From Gonatopus flavifemur (lineage: Eukaryota > Arthropoda > Insecta > Hymenoptera > Dryinidae), in the NCBI GenBank assembly GCA_018340375.1, contig JAFFJZ010000004.1, positions 44,804,001 through 44,868,000 on the forward strand: 64,000 bases of DNA. Reading direction: 5' to 3'. The notes beneath the pieces were generated by a model that made no database searches, had not been told where the DNA came from, and was given only the letters and a program-made list of their open reading frames with translations. This document shows positions 23,361 through 33,317 of the stretch, one piece after another. How positions within the stretch are numbered: position 1 is the first letter of the stretch; the number at the start of each line of letters is the position of its first letter. The translations under genes were made by a program, and so were the position numbers.

Positions 23361-24755
23361 TTAAATTTGACAAATAAGAGAAAGAGAATTCCTAAGATCA
23401 GAATGAGATGAAAATAATTCAAGCACATCACTGTAAGAATTTGCTAGGATAGATATCCGATTTACCGGATCAGAATAACCGTGTCTCGATTTATAAGAAA
23501 TTGGATTGAACAATTTAGGGCGCCTCAATAAACGAGAAGGGACATTAAAACGTACAAGTCCAAGCAGTTGAGGGCAGCGAATTTTCCCATTAACAATTTT
23601 ATACAAAAATGAAAAATCATTGAACAAACGACGTGATTCCAAGGGAGGCAAGTTAAGTAGAGCCATAATCAATGAGTAATCATGACAAGTGACGCTCAAC
23701 GGACGGCCTACCTGATAGGCAGCAAAACGCAGAAACTGATGCTGAACTCTTTCCAAGTCTGTACAATCCCGAATTAAATGAGGACTCCAAATTTGAGACG
23801 CATACTCAAGATGAGGTCTAACTAAAGTACAATACAGTGTTCGAAGTGCAACAGGATCACGAAAATCTTTACAAACGCGCTTGATGAATCCGAGAGATTT
23901 CATGGAAGTACCAACTATGTGATTGTAATGATCTGAGAAGTTAAAACGAGAGTCAAATGAAACTCCAAGATCACGAACAGTATTTATAGGTGATAACAGA
24001 GAATGAGACAAGTTATAAGGAAAATAAATAGCATTTTTACCTCTATGAAATCTCATCACATGGCATTTAGTGAGATTTAATGACATATTAGATAGCACAC
24101 ACCAAGATTGTAACCGATCCAAATCAGATTGCAGATTTTGAGCATCTCTGTGAGTTCTTATAATCATAAACAGTTTCAGGTCATCAGCAAAAAGAAGATG
24201 TGTGCAGTACTTGAAAATCGTAGAGATATCATTAATGAAAATAATAAATAATAAAGGACCTAGATGTGAGCCTTGCGGTACACCTGAGGATACAAAAAAT
24301 GAATCAGAGAAATATTGAGAGACACGAACTGATCGCGTACGATTCAGAATATAACTCTGTAACCACGACAAGAAATTGCTTCGAATACCTAGATTACTTA
24401 ATTTATTTAACAATATATTATGATCAACTCTGTCAAAAGCCTTTGAGAAGTCTGTATATATAGTATCCACTTGGGCATTTTGATCAGGCGCAGAGGACAC
24501 AACATGAGAAAAAATAGACAAGTTAGTTACGGTAGATTTGCCAGAAGTGAAGCCATGTTGGAAATCAGAAATAATATCAGAAAACAGTGGTGTTATTTTA
24601 TCAGTAACTATATCTTCAAAAATTTTCGGCATAACATTCATGATACTAATCGGTCTATAGTTTCTCACGTCAGAACGGTCCCCAGATTTGAAGATAGGAG
24701 TAATTAAGCTGGATTTCCATTGGGAAGGATTATCGTGAGTCCCCTTCCCTCTCAC
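23361..24755 (-). CDS. Non-LTR retrotransposon (LINE) reverse transcriptase, 5'-truncated, open frame
   Basis: An uninterrupted 464-residue frame. The RT begins with SSLITPIFKSGDRSDVRNYR, then PISIMNVMPKIFE. The fingers/palm motif follows as FSKAFDRVDHNILLNKL, then SSGVPQGSHLGPLLF and the catalytic LLFADDLKLF (Phe-Ala-Asp-Asp box). A thumb and a C-terminal region (RTLYCTLVRPHLEYASQIWSP) come last. This is the arrangement of Jockey/CR1-type LINE polymerases; the clade is inferred only loosely. The upstream endonuclease is absent. The first ~9 codons (MRGKGTHDN) derive from the neighbouring rosa-type repeat, so the LINE was truncated at about 24740, as is common for target-primed reverse transcription. 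A short 3' UTR abuts copy C. The open frame suggests a fairly young copy. Confidence 0.88.
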   Translation of the reverse strand: MRGKGTHDNPSQWKSSLITPIFKSGDRSDVRNYRPISIMNVMPKIFEDIVTDKITPLFSDIISDFQHGFTSGKSTVTNLSIFSHVVSSAPDQNAQVDTIYTDFSKAFDRVDHNILLNKLSNLGIRSNFLSWLQSYILNRTRSVRVSQYFSDSFFVSSGVPQGSHLGPLLFIIFINDISTIFKYCTHLLFADDLKLFMIIRTHRDAQNLQSDLDRLQSWCVLSNMSLNLTKCHVMRFHRGKNAIYFPYNLSHSLLSPINTVRDLGVSFDSRFNFSDHYNHIVGTSMKSLGFIKRVCKDFRDPVALRTLYCTLVRPHLEYASQIWSPHLIRDCTDLERVQHQFLRFAAYQVGRPLSVTCHDYSLIMALLNLPPLESRRLFNDFSFLYKIVNGKIRCPQLLGLVRFNVPSRLLRRPKLFNPISYKSRHGYSDPVNRISILANSYSDVLELFSSHSDLRNSLSLICQI

Positions 24756-24885
24756 ATGAGGGGTGCCTGATGCTGTTACAATAATTGCTCGAAGTTACCC
24801 CCCTCTGCCTGGATACATAATCCTGGTATGTTTGCACAAACAGTGCGGATGCAATCGATCATGTCCTCCCTCATTTACAAAAGAA
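24745..24885 (-). pseudogene. Inverted scrap of rosa-type transposase 3' end
   Basis: Reverse complement of the 3' coding end and downstream repeat of the element at 26360-26540. Shared blocks are CTCGAAGTTACCCCCCTCTG, CAATAATTG and CGATCATGTCCTCCCTC. An internal stretch is deleted relative to that copy. It faces the other copy ~1.6 kb away, giving an inverted arrangement around 25453-26511. Confidence 0.72.
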
Positions 24886-25452
24886 CTTCCAAATTATTCT
24901 GGTAAATCTACGTGTACACGTTTTCTACAGTGTAACTCTCTCTGGTGAATTCTTTGGAAGCTCGAAGGATTTTGGTATCCGTTCGAATGTGCATCGTAAT
25001 TGACGTTATGTGGGATGGTCAATACTTCCGATGTTTCCAGCAACCTTTCAACAATTTTTGAGAGTCGATACTCATTTATCACCCTCATTGAATCGAATGG
25101 AATGATTTATTCGATTTGAAACGCAATAATCGTGATAAATCGTACACATTACTGCCAACCACAAGGAGCAGAGACTCAGTGTTCCCGTTTGTTGATGTTC
25201 ACGTTTTTTTCCCAATGAAATTAACTTCAATGAAAATCAGTCCCGATCTTCGGAGGAAAGCGATGAACAAGAATACATAAACAAACAGAAACACCGAATT
25301 TCTGTTCATCATGGTTGGTTATGTGGATGATTACGGAAATACGTGATCATTTGAACACTGGTTTTACACTGAGACCATCACAATCGTTCTTCTCCTTTGC
25401 ATATCCAATCATCTACATTCATCAATTCATTCCATTCGATTCAATCGGAGAA
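24886..25452. other. No gene recognised
   Basis: Lies between the inverted scrap and the second rosa-like transposase. The expected left TIR of that element was not found here. Confidence 0.45.
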
Positions 25453-26511
25453 ATGAATCACTATCTACCCTCTGAAATTATTGATATGATGCTCGTGCTT
25501 GGCTCATGTTACGATAATTACAACGAAGCCACAAGAGTTTACCGGGATTGCTATCCCGATCGCCGCATCGCACCCCACACGACCATCCGTCGACTCGAAT
25601 TGAGAGCTCGATGAGGAGTATTGCAGCGAGGTCTAAGAAATCACCAGTACGATGAGAATGATATCCGCGCACTCACCATATTGTGAGTTATCCACTTGGA
25701 CCCTCATGTTAGTAGCAGATCGTTGGCACGAATAACTGGTATACCCCAGACTACTGTTTTGAGAATCTTGAAGCATGTCAAATATCGACTATACCACATT
25801 ACGTTAACTCAAGCTCTCACTCCAAACGACATGGGACTTCGGATTAGATTCTGCAACTGGGCACGAGCAAGGCAGGTTGACGATCCTCAATTCTTCGACT
25901 ATGTAATGTTCTCCGACGAAGCATGTTTTCAGAGCACTGGGCATTTGAAGAAACACAACTCTCATTACTGGTCGGATGTCGATCCGCATTGGTATCAAGC
26001 AATCGACAACCAACATCGTTGGAGCGTAAATGTGTGGTGCGGGATTGTCAATGGCCATTTAGTTGGTCCACATTTTTTCAACGGCACTTTGAACGGCCCC
26101 ATGTTCCTGGGATTTCTGGTGGATCATTCACCGAACTTGCTTGAGGATCTGGATTTACAAACAAGGCAGAGGATGTGGGTCCAACTAGATGGAGCGCTAC
26201 CTCATTACGCATTCATCGTGAGAGAATACCTTGATCATCATTTCCCGGGAAGGTGGATTGGACGAGGTGGGCCAGTTGCGTGGCCTCCACGCCCACCCCA
26301 CTTGACATCTCCTGACTCTTTCTTGTAGGTATTTCTGAAAGACGAAGTATTCGAGGCCCAACCAACAACGAGGGAGGACATGATCGATCGCACCCGCACT
26401 GTTGGTGCCAACATACTGCGATCAGTGTTTCTGAAGACAGTTACAAATTTTCGGCGGAGACTGGGATCATGTATCCAGGCAGAGGGGGGTAACTTCGAGC
26501 AATTATTGTAA
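25453..26511 (+). pseudogene. Second DD41D (rosa-like) transposase, three in-frame stops
   Basis: From ATG at 25453 (MNHYLPSEIID) to a TAA at 26511 one frame is maintained. It is interrupted by TGA near 25612, TGA near 25686 and TAG at 26326-26328. The helix-turn-helix region (SLARITGIPQTTVLRILK) is followed by MFSDEACFQ (first Asp), VQLDGALPHY (second Asp) and HLTSPDSFL (third Asp, 41 residues after the second). WIGRGGPVAWPPRP is the hallmark between the last two. It belongs to the same superfamily as the copy at 3330-4403 but is clearly a different family, with other TIR sequence and diverged protein. No frameshift is needed to read it end to end. Non-functional as it stands. Confidence 0.86.
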
Positions 26512-26516
26512 GAGCA

Positions 26517-26606
26517 TCAAGCACCTCTCATGTGAGAGGCAAGGGGACTCACAATAATCAAGCACCCCACATGTGAGAGGCAAGGGGACTCACAATAATC
26601 AAGCAC
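26517..26606. repeat. 41-bp tandem duplication in rosa-type 3' flank
   Basis: The unit CATGTGAGAGGCAAGGGGAC... plus CACAATAATCAAGCACC occurs at 26529 and again at 26570. A related single copy in inverse orientation lies at 24735-24770 next to the LINE. Confidence 0.8.
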
Positions 26607-26967
26607 TCCTGAGGGAACAGAGAACTACCACGTCCACATCGTTGTTCCTGGGTAGTGCTAAGAGTATTTCATCAATAACTCCGACGGTGCATATCTTGCA
26701 CCCCAATGGGCGGGAAGGCGTCCATGACCAGTGTTCCGTAAAGGGTTTGAAACCAGCTTCCCCATGCCATGATGAAAAAATGGGGGCCCAATTAAAAAAA
26801 AACCATCTTGGCCCCCAAATTACCTTCAAAATGACCTTCTGAGGGATTTTCTAAGGTCAGCATCATACTCCTCCCTTAGAACCCTAAACTTTTTATCCGG
26901 AACATTTTTTTCCATCTCCACTAGTTTCCGAGATATTTGACTATATCACTTCAAATGGACCACCCTG
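26607..26967 (+). repeat. Right terminal repeat of the second rosa-like element
   Basis: About 360 bases ending GGACCACCCTG before TA (26968-26969). Matches the solo repeat at 13674-14039. Its inverted left partner is missing, so the element is incomplete. Confidence 0.78.
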
Positions 26968-28551
26968 TATATCTGGTATGACGATCATTCCTCCGTTCGA
27001 TCCTCTCCACCTAATGAAGAGGACGAGAAATGATTAACCAACCAAAGATCTGGAAGTAAATATTTCTAAAGCATGGCATGAATCGGATGAACAATATGCA
27101 CAACTCGTCAAAAACAGAAAATTCTGCTCCTGGAGATTCATTGAGCTGGCACATGATCTAGATATCCACACATATAAGTATAGTAGACATCTGAAGAGAA
27201 CTACTGCAGCACACATGATTCCCGAAAAAATGAATAAGATGCGGGTGAAACATGCGATTCAAGTTCTTGGTAAAACCATGGCTTCTTTTGCACAATGTAA
27301 TGCTGATTATAAAAATAAGATAACGCAATAAACATTTCTCGTCCCTAGATAATTTCTAGGTATGTTTTATATCTTTTCTCATCATATCTGTAGTACAGAT
27401 TCTGTATCTTATCTCATATTTATTTCCTTACCAGCGAATTTTGTGACTGCATTTATATGGTACATATCCAAATCGCTTACCAAATAATCCACATAATCCG
27501 AATTATCATAATTTTATGAATTCACAAGGATTAGCGCAAGACATTCGGTTTTCGATGAAATTCCAATTCCAAGGACACACCGAGACGAGAATTGGCCCCA
27601 TAGAAATGCCAGTCGAGGGAGGTGATACAGCAGAAACGTTGGATTTCTTCAATGATCTCATGGATTCTGTTGACAGTCACACGATTTCTGCTGATATTGA
27701 TGCCCCTCATCGTATCACAATTTGGGAAAATAGTCCACACCACGAGTTCTGGAAGGAACCTGAAAGAAAATTGGAAGCATTAAATTTGTACACGTTTCTT
27801 CGAAGGAAATTATCAACTCTGTTCCATTCTTGAACAACTGGATAACCACTATCTCCAGGTTCGAAAAATTGTGGAAAACCGTGAAAAACCTAGGATTTGA
27901 ATATTTGATCCCTCGATATGTGTATCAAGATGTATTAGAGAACCTATTCGGACAAATACGTAGTCATGGTTTCCGCAATAATAATCCAACGTGTTGGCAA
28001 TTTTCTGCCCATTCAAAATCCTATTTTTGAACAAGCTCTGAACAAGAGGAATTAAAGCAAATTGTGAAGACATTTGTGAAGGAGATGTATTATTTACGTT
28101 ACGGGAAGTACTCCTACAAGACTCCCAGCGTCCATCAAGTGCACAAGTTCACACTGTAAGTGAAGATTCTACAAATGAGCTGGCTAACAACCAATCAAGC
28201 GAAAATAGAACTTCAAAGAATCAAATTTGTAGCGTAAAAATGATTGCGAATGATGCGTTGAAAGTATCTCCGTATGAAAATTGTTTGGAGTGTGAGAGGA
28301 GCCTGAGATCCAAAATGATTGAGAATGAGCAATCTTCTTTCCAAGATATGTATGCTGAAATCAGGGGAATTTTATCACTGTTGATGAACAAATTTGGTCC
28401 CCAACATGCTGTGAAAGGAAAACTGAAACATCAAGTCTTGAATGACACATCTGATTCTCGGATTTCATGTGTTGAACATCGGATTCTTTTACATGAGTAC
28501 ATTGTTGATCGAATTGTACATTCGTATTTGTTGGAATGGTGTACAAATATA

Positions 28552-29831
28552 TTGGGTATGGGAATGAGTTTCCACCCTTCTTCAAGCAAAGTTGATTTTC
28601 ATTCAAACAACATTACATAATGTTATTCAAAGTACGCACCATTGGAAGCGACCACTTTTGCCCATCTTTCAGGCAGCATACGGATTCCTCGGGGAGAAAA
28701 AGCAGGTTCTTTTGACTTGATCCATCTATTCAGCCATTTTTCGACACTTACGTGAGAAGTGAACCACTCTCCAGTAAGGGCTGATTGCATAGATCGAAAT
28801 AGATGATAATCCAGAGGCGCAATGTCTGGGGAATACGGCGGGTGGGGCAAGATTTCCCAATTCACTCCTTCCAAATATTTTTCAAGAGGTTGAGCAACAT
28901 GTGGCCTAGCATTATCATGCAGCAAGATAAGTTTATCACGTCTACCGTCCCATTCCGGTCGTTTTTCTTCCAGAGCTCGATTCAAACGTATGAGCTGTAG
29001 TCTCTAACGATCGCCAGTGATTGTTTCTGATGGTTGAAGAAGTTCATAACAAATGACACCTTTCCGATCCCACCAGATGCACAACATAATCTTTGAAGCG
29101 TGGATATTTGTTTTCGATGTCGATGGACCTTGTACACCTGGCAGCCCCCAACTTTTTCGACGCTTAGGATTATCGTAATAGATGTATTTCTCATCGCCAG
29201 TGGCAATAAGATGGAAAAAACTCTTTCTTCTCTGCCGTTCAAGAAGCATCTCGCACGTTACCAAACGTCCCTCGATATCTCTCTCCTTTAGTTGATGCGG
29301 CACCGAATTACCTGCTAGTTGGTCCATTCCCATCTTGTGCAAGCGTTTACCAACGGTCGACCTGTCAACACTCAACTCTTCAGACAACTCATCCGGGGTT
29401 CGAAATGCATTTTCATTCAATAATTGTTCCAGTTCTACATCTTCGAATTTTGTCGGTGCCCCTTCGCGTTCTCTATCACTCACGTCAAAATCGCCACTTT
29501 GGAATCGTCTAAACCACTCTTCATAAGTTGTGTTAGACGGAGCGTCATCACCTCAAATATTGCACAGTACACGATACGTTTCAGCGGCACTTCTCTTCGA
29601 AATAAAATGAAGGAGCATAACTTCCCGCAAATGCTGTTTTGTCGGAACAAACGTTGTCATTTTTGACACCAGATCAACAATGATGTTTACGCTTGTAACA
29701 AATGTCAACTATCGCAATCGACACCTTACATATACACTTTCAAATCACAAGTATAGTACTTGAGTGAACGCAAAAATAGTATCAGCAGCAACACTTTTTC
29801 CAAGAGGGCGGAAACTTATTCCCATACCCAA
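28552..29831 (-). mobile_element. Mariner (DD34D) transposon, full length
   Basis: 1280 bp with ends TTGGGTATGGGAATGAGTTT and the complement AAACTTATTCCCATACCCAA, bounded by TA at 28550-28551 and 29832-29833. Contains one transposase frame of normal size with two stops. Inserted inside the P-like transposase. Confidence 0.93.
28623..29660 (-). pseudogene. Mariner DD34D transposase with two in-frame stops
   Basis: From ATG at 29660 (MTTFVPTKQHLREVM) to the stop at 28623 the frame is constant over 345 codons, the typical mariner length. The paired helix-turn-helix DNA-binding half includes TTYEEWFRRFQSGDFDVSD and RTPDELSEELSVDRSTVGKR. The catalytic half has ATGDEKYIYYDN (first Asp), LLHDNARPHVA (second Asp) and PYSPDIAPLDYHLF (third Asp, 34 residues on). 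The gene is silenced by TGA at 29553-29555 and TAG at 29004-29006; no frameshift is present. Cut-and-paste activity is therefore lost, but the otherwise good sequence suggests moderate age. Confidence 0.92.
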
Positions 29832-29989
29832 TAAATAGGGTACTATGTGGAAAAGAAGACCATCTGAAAAGCTGCAGTTATTCCTTCAAAAAAGCGTTCA
29901 GTGAATGTAATGAGAGTAGAAGAAGAGTACATCGTCCAGTCAGTTCCATTCCTTGCGAAGTTATCCTTTTTTTGTAAGGTTTTCTTGTC

Positions 29990-31773
29990 TTTTTCAATAC
30001 TTCTTTTCCAAGTTCTTCCTTAACCAATTCCTGCGAATGTGGATGGAGTAAAGGAAAATACGACTCGAAATTATATTCAATTATTAGACATTTAAATTAT
30101 ACTTGAAAATTCAACAAGCCTGGTTTGTAAATCATGTGCAAGTTCATAAGTTGATTTTGAATTCCAAATATGTACAACGAGTCAATGTTTTTTTATTCAT
30201 AGAATCCAACCGTTGTTTTTTGCTAGATCGAATCGAATCGTTCATGTGAACATATGAAGGAGAATGATTGAAGAGTTGTGTGGAATATTATTATGCTTCT
30301 CAGAGTTCTCAATGTACACTTCATTTCCATTGGGTCGTCATTCTATTCAAGAAGATCCTGTAGATCCTACAATTCGTACCTCTCTTCATCCAAAATATTC
30401 TCATGATAAGAATCTGGGCCATTCTACACGTTGGAGTTAACGTTCCTAATACTCTATGAATACTAATGTAACACTTCATATTACACGTTTCATTTTCATC
30501 AAGGCAGTGTTTCATAATTCATTCCCTTATTTTGTTTGCAGCCGCCAGAACGAGAATTATTAAATGAATTTCGAACTGACTTCGCATCTTGAAATGGAAG
30601 AAAAAGTGTAAACGTCATTCCCACTGCGGGCTACTATGCACAACAGTTATTTTCCTCAAATTTCACATGGAACATTGAAAATGGGAGCCGCATAATACAC
30701 CACATAACATAACGTTTCTTCATATTGCCATACGAACCTTCAAAATATAGATACCTAAATTGTGCACAAAATCTGCCTCGAGTTCATAAACATATTAAGA
30801 AACTTTGTACACAACACAATTTATTAAATCTCATGATTCAATATTAATTTCAATAATATAGTTCTCAATTTTAAGAATTTTTCGCTTAATTTTAATAAGA
30901 TATTTGTAAATTGATTAATCAATTTCTTAAACTTTAATAAGATATTCTGAAATACCATGATTCATAATCAATCCAAGAATTTTATGGAATTTGATATAGG
31001 GATGTGAAATTTCATAAGAAATTTTCTATGATATTGGAAAATTTTTCAGATAGTGTATTTATGACAGATCATCGGACAAACTGAAGACGTTCAGAAAATT
31101 CAAAAAAGTTTTTTGGGAATTCCATCTAATCAAATGTTTGTTTTGCGAATAAGCCTTTGTTCTCAGTGTATACATTAAATCATTAAATCCTTCAATATAA
31201 TGGAAACATTGTTATGCAGAGGAATTTTTCGATATTTTGAAGTACTTTTGAAACTGTTGTTCCAACCAATTTGGCCAGTACCACGCCACTGGTGCATGGA
31301 AAGAAGGGGATGAAGAGATTCACTATGAGAATCATCTACTCATGATCAGTATTACTACTGATGAGAATGCGTCGCTTCGAGGCTTCAAATGAAAATTTTC
31401 ACGAAATAATAGTGTCAAATAATTCACATTATAGAGTGAAAATAGATTCTCTCATGGCGTGGATTATTCGACAGTATATTTTGTAAAAATTCGAAGAGAC
31501 GCGTTGTCATCCTAAACAGTAAATTGATCCATTCTCCTTCTTCCGTGTATTTGTTTCAATATCTTAATTTGGATATCAATTCCAAATTGTTCGGGTATAC
31601 ATATATATACGGCAGCCATATTGATTTTTAGTTTATTCCAAAATGAATTCAGTGAGAGGGTGCACGGATACTGAATTTCATTATACATTATAGTTGCATG
31701 CCCCTGGTTAATTCTCCAAGTCTCGCATATACAAGCGACGTCGGCGTTGTTGACATTTTTCAGTGAATCTGGT
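29990..31773. other. No gene recognised
   Basis: Very AT-rich. Short frames without motifs; no long inverted or direct repeat seen. Confidence 0.5.
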
Positions 31774-31906
31774 TGTAGAATACAACATGAAATGAAGAAA
31801 AGAAGAGAGAAATTCAAGATACTGCTTGTGAGTTCACAAGGCACGACCGAAACGAAACTCTATGAAAAGTATCCTACATTCACAAAGAGAATGCCGGGCC
31901 GGACTG
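31774..31906 (-). repeat. BEL/Pao 3' LTR, recognisable portion
   Basis: Nearly identical to 43786-43918 (shared TGTGAGTTCACAAGGCACGA and CTATGAAAAGTATCCTACAT). The LTR probably continues rightwards towards 32442, but the matching part of the other LTR is missing, so its inner boundary cannot be set. Confidence 0.75.
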
Positions 31907-32447
31907 TAGATATGAGAGAAAGGAACTAGGATGCAAATAGAACTGAATCATAGTTGAAAGCAATATATTTCAACAAAGCGAAAATGTTCTCAATATAAAG
32001 TCATAATTAGCACGCACTGTGAAAGCAAATCTACACTCAGCCTACGCACTCACACTCCACACAAATCACACTTGTCGCGAGCCGACGTCTACGCGCTCGA
32101 GTCACGGGTCACTCAAGAAAATTACCAATTTAGAAAAAAACTACTCACCTACTCCTCTCGCGTGGAAGGGCCGAACTACGAAACAATGAGCTGGAGCTCT
32201 TGAGTTTATGAGTCTCAAAAGCAAGAGAAAAGCACACGAAATTGAACGCCCAAAGAACTAAGAAAACGCGCGCGAAGAAAGATGAACAAAGCGACACGTA
32301 ACCCGTACTCTCGAACACCTCGACGACGACTGTTACTGAGCCGAGAAACGGCAATTAGTAGAAGATCTAGATCGATACATTACATCTAGATAATATAAAT
32401 CTCATGGAAGCTCCCTTGGGACTATCTTCCCGACATGCTTATGAGCG
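31907..32447. other. Likely remainder of the BEL 3' LTR or adjoining 3' UTR; no gene
   Basis: No coding motif. Lies between the recognisable LTR block and the Transib target duplication GAGCG (32443-32447). Confidence 0.4.
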
Positions 32448-32482
32448 CACAGTGGGGCCAAATGCCAAAAAGCTGGACAAAA
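32448..32482 (+). repeat. Transib left TIR (RSS-heptamer-like)
   Basis: Starts CACAGTG and matches the right end for 29 bases perfectly and 34 of 35 overall. An A-rich ACAAAA run begins at position 30. Confidence 0.93.
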
Positions 32483-32535
32483 TTATAAGGGGCTCTCAAA
32501 TCCGCTTGCGACTTCGTACTCGGGCAGTTTATGGG

Positions 32536-33070
32536 ATCACTGATTACGAATCCGTTGTCAGAATTTCAAAATTCAGAATGGCGGATCCAATATGGCGGAC
32601 GAAAATTGAAAGAAACCATCGGATTTTCTTCAAACTTGGTGATCAGGGGTTTTTGGGGTCGCTGATTACGAATCTGCTGTTTGAGTTCCAAAATTCGGAA
32701 TGGCGAATCCAATATGGCGGACGAAAATTTTAGAAATCATCGGATTCTCCTCAAATTGGGTACCCAACGGTTTTTGGGGTCGCTGATTAAGGATCCGTTG
32801 TTCTCATTTCGAAATTCAAAATGGCGGATCCAATATGGTGGAATAAAATCGGGAAGATCATCGGATTTTCTTCAAATTTGGTGATCAGGGGTTTTCGGGG
32901 TCGCTGATTACGAATCCGCTGTCTTAGTTCCCAAATTCAGAATGGCGAATCCAATATGGCGGACGAAAATTGAAAAAATCATCGGATTGCCTTCAAACTC
33001 GGTACCCAGGGGTTTTCGGGATCGCTGATCACGAATCCGTTGTCAGAATTCCGAAATTAAGGATGGCGGA
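32536..33070 (+). repeat. Five ~121-bp subterminal tandem repeats, Transib left side
   Basis: The word TGATTACGAATCCG(C/T)TGT recurs at 32541, 32663, 32784, 32905 and 33025 (spacing 120-122). Each unit also has AATGGCGGATCCAATATGG and CATCGGATT(T)TC. Inverted counterparts lie at the other end of the element. Confidence 0.92.
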
Positions 33071-33317
33071 TGCCAAAAATCAAGACTTCATTCATAACTT
33101 AATATTAAACGAGAACTAAACGGCCCATTTTGTTGTTCCCATTATGATCAGTATTATTATTATTTCCAACATTGAATCATTATTAATATAATTATCGGAT
33201 GATATTGACACACCAAATGTGTTAAATCGAAAGATATATACATTCACAATATATACAATAATATAAAAAACTGAAATCGTAATGGTTTTTACTTTTGCCA
33301 CACTTTTTTTACTCAGA

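Larger units (their letters stand above)
27030..29989 (+). pseudogene. P-element-type transposase C-terminal region, split by a mariner
   Basis: Plus-strand segments read as the C-terminal half of a P/THAP9-type transposase. Near 27110-27300 come a helix-rich segment and MNKMRVKHAIQVLGKTMASF. At 27516-27833 is EGGDTAETLDFFNDLMDSVDS, then SPHHEFWKEP. At 27830-28030 are NNWITTISRFEKLWKTVK and ENLFGQIRSHGFRNNNPTCW, the most diagnostic block. At 28240-28549 a Cys/His-containing tail ends LLEWCTNI. A 1280-bp mariner sits at the TA 28550-28551; after it the same frame resumes at 29834 and runs to a TAA near 29989. A stop near 28040 and the change of frame at 27830 show it was already decaying, or that introns are present. 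The N-terminal THAP and the first catalytic Asp are absent. Confidence 0.78.

Noticed and set aside
32015..32021. CACTGTG near the left Transib boundary as an alternative element end
   Set aside because: Lacks the GGGGCC continuation and a matching target duplication, whereas 32448/37736 satisfy both.
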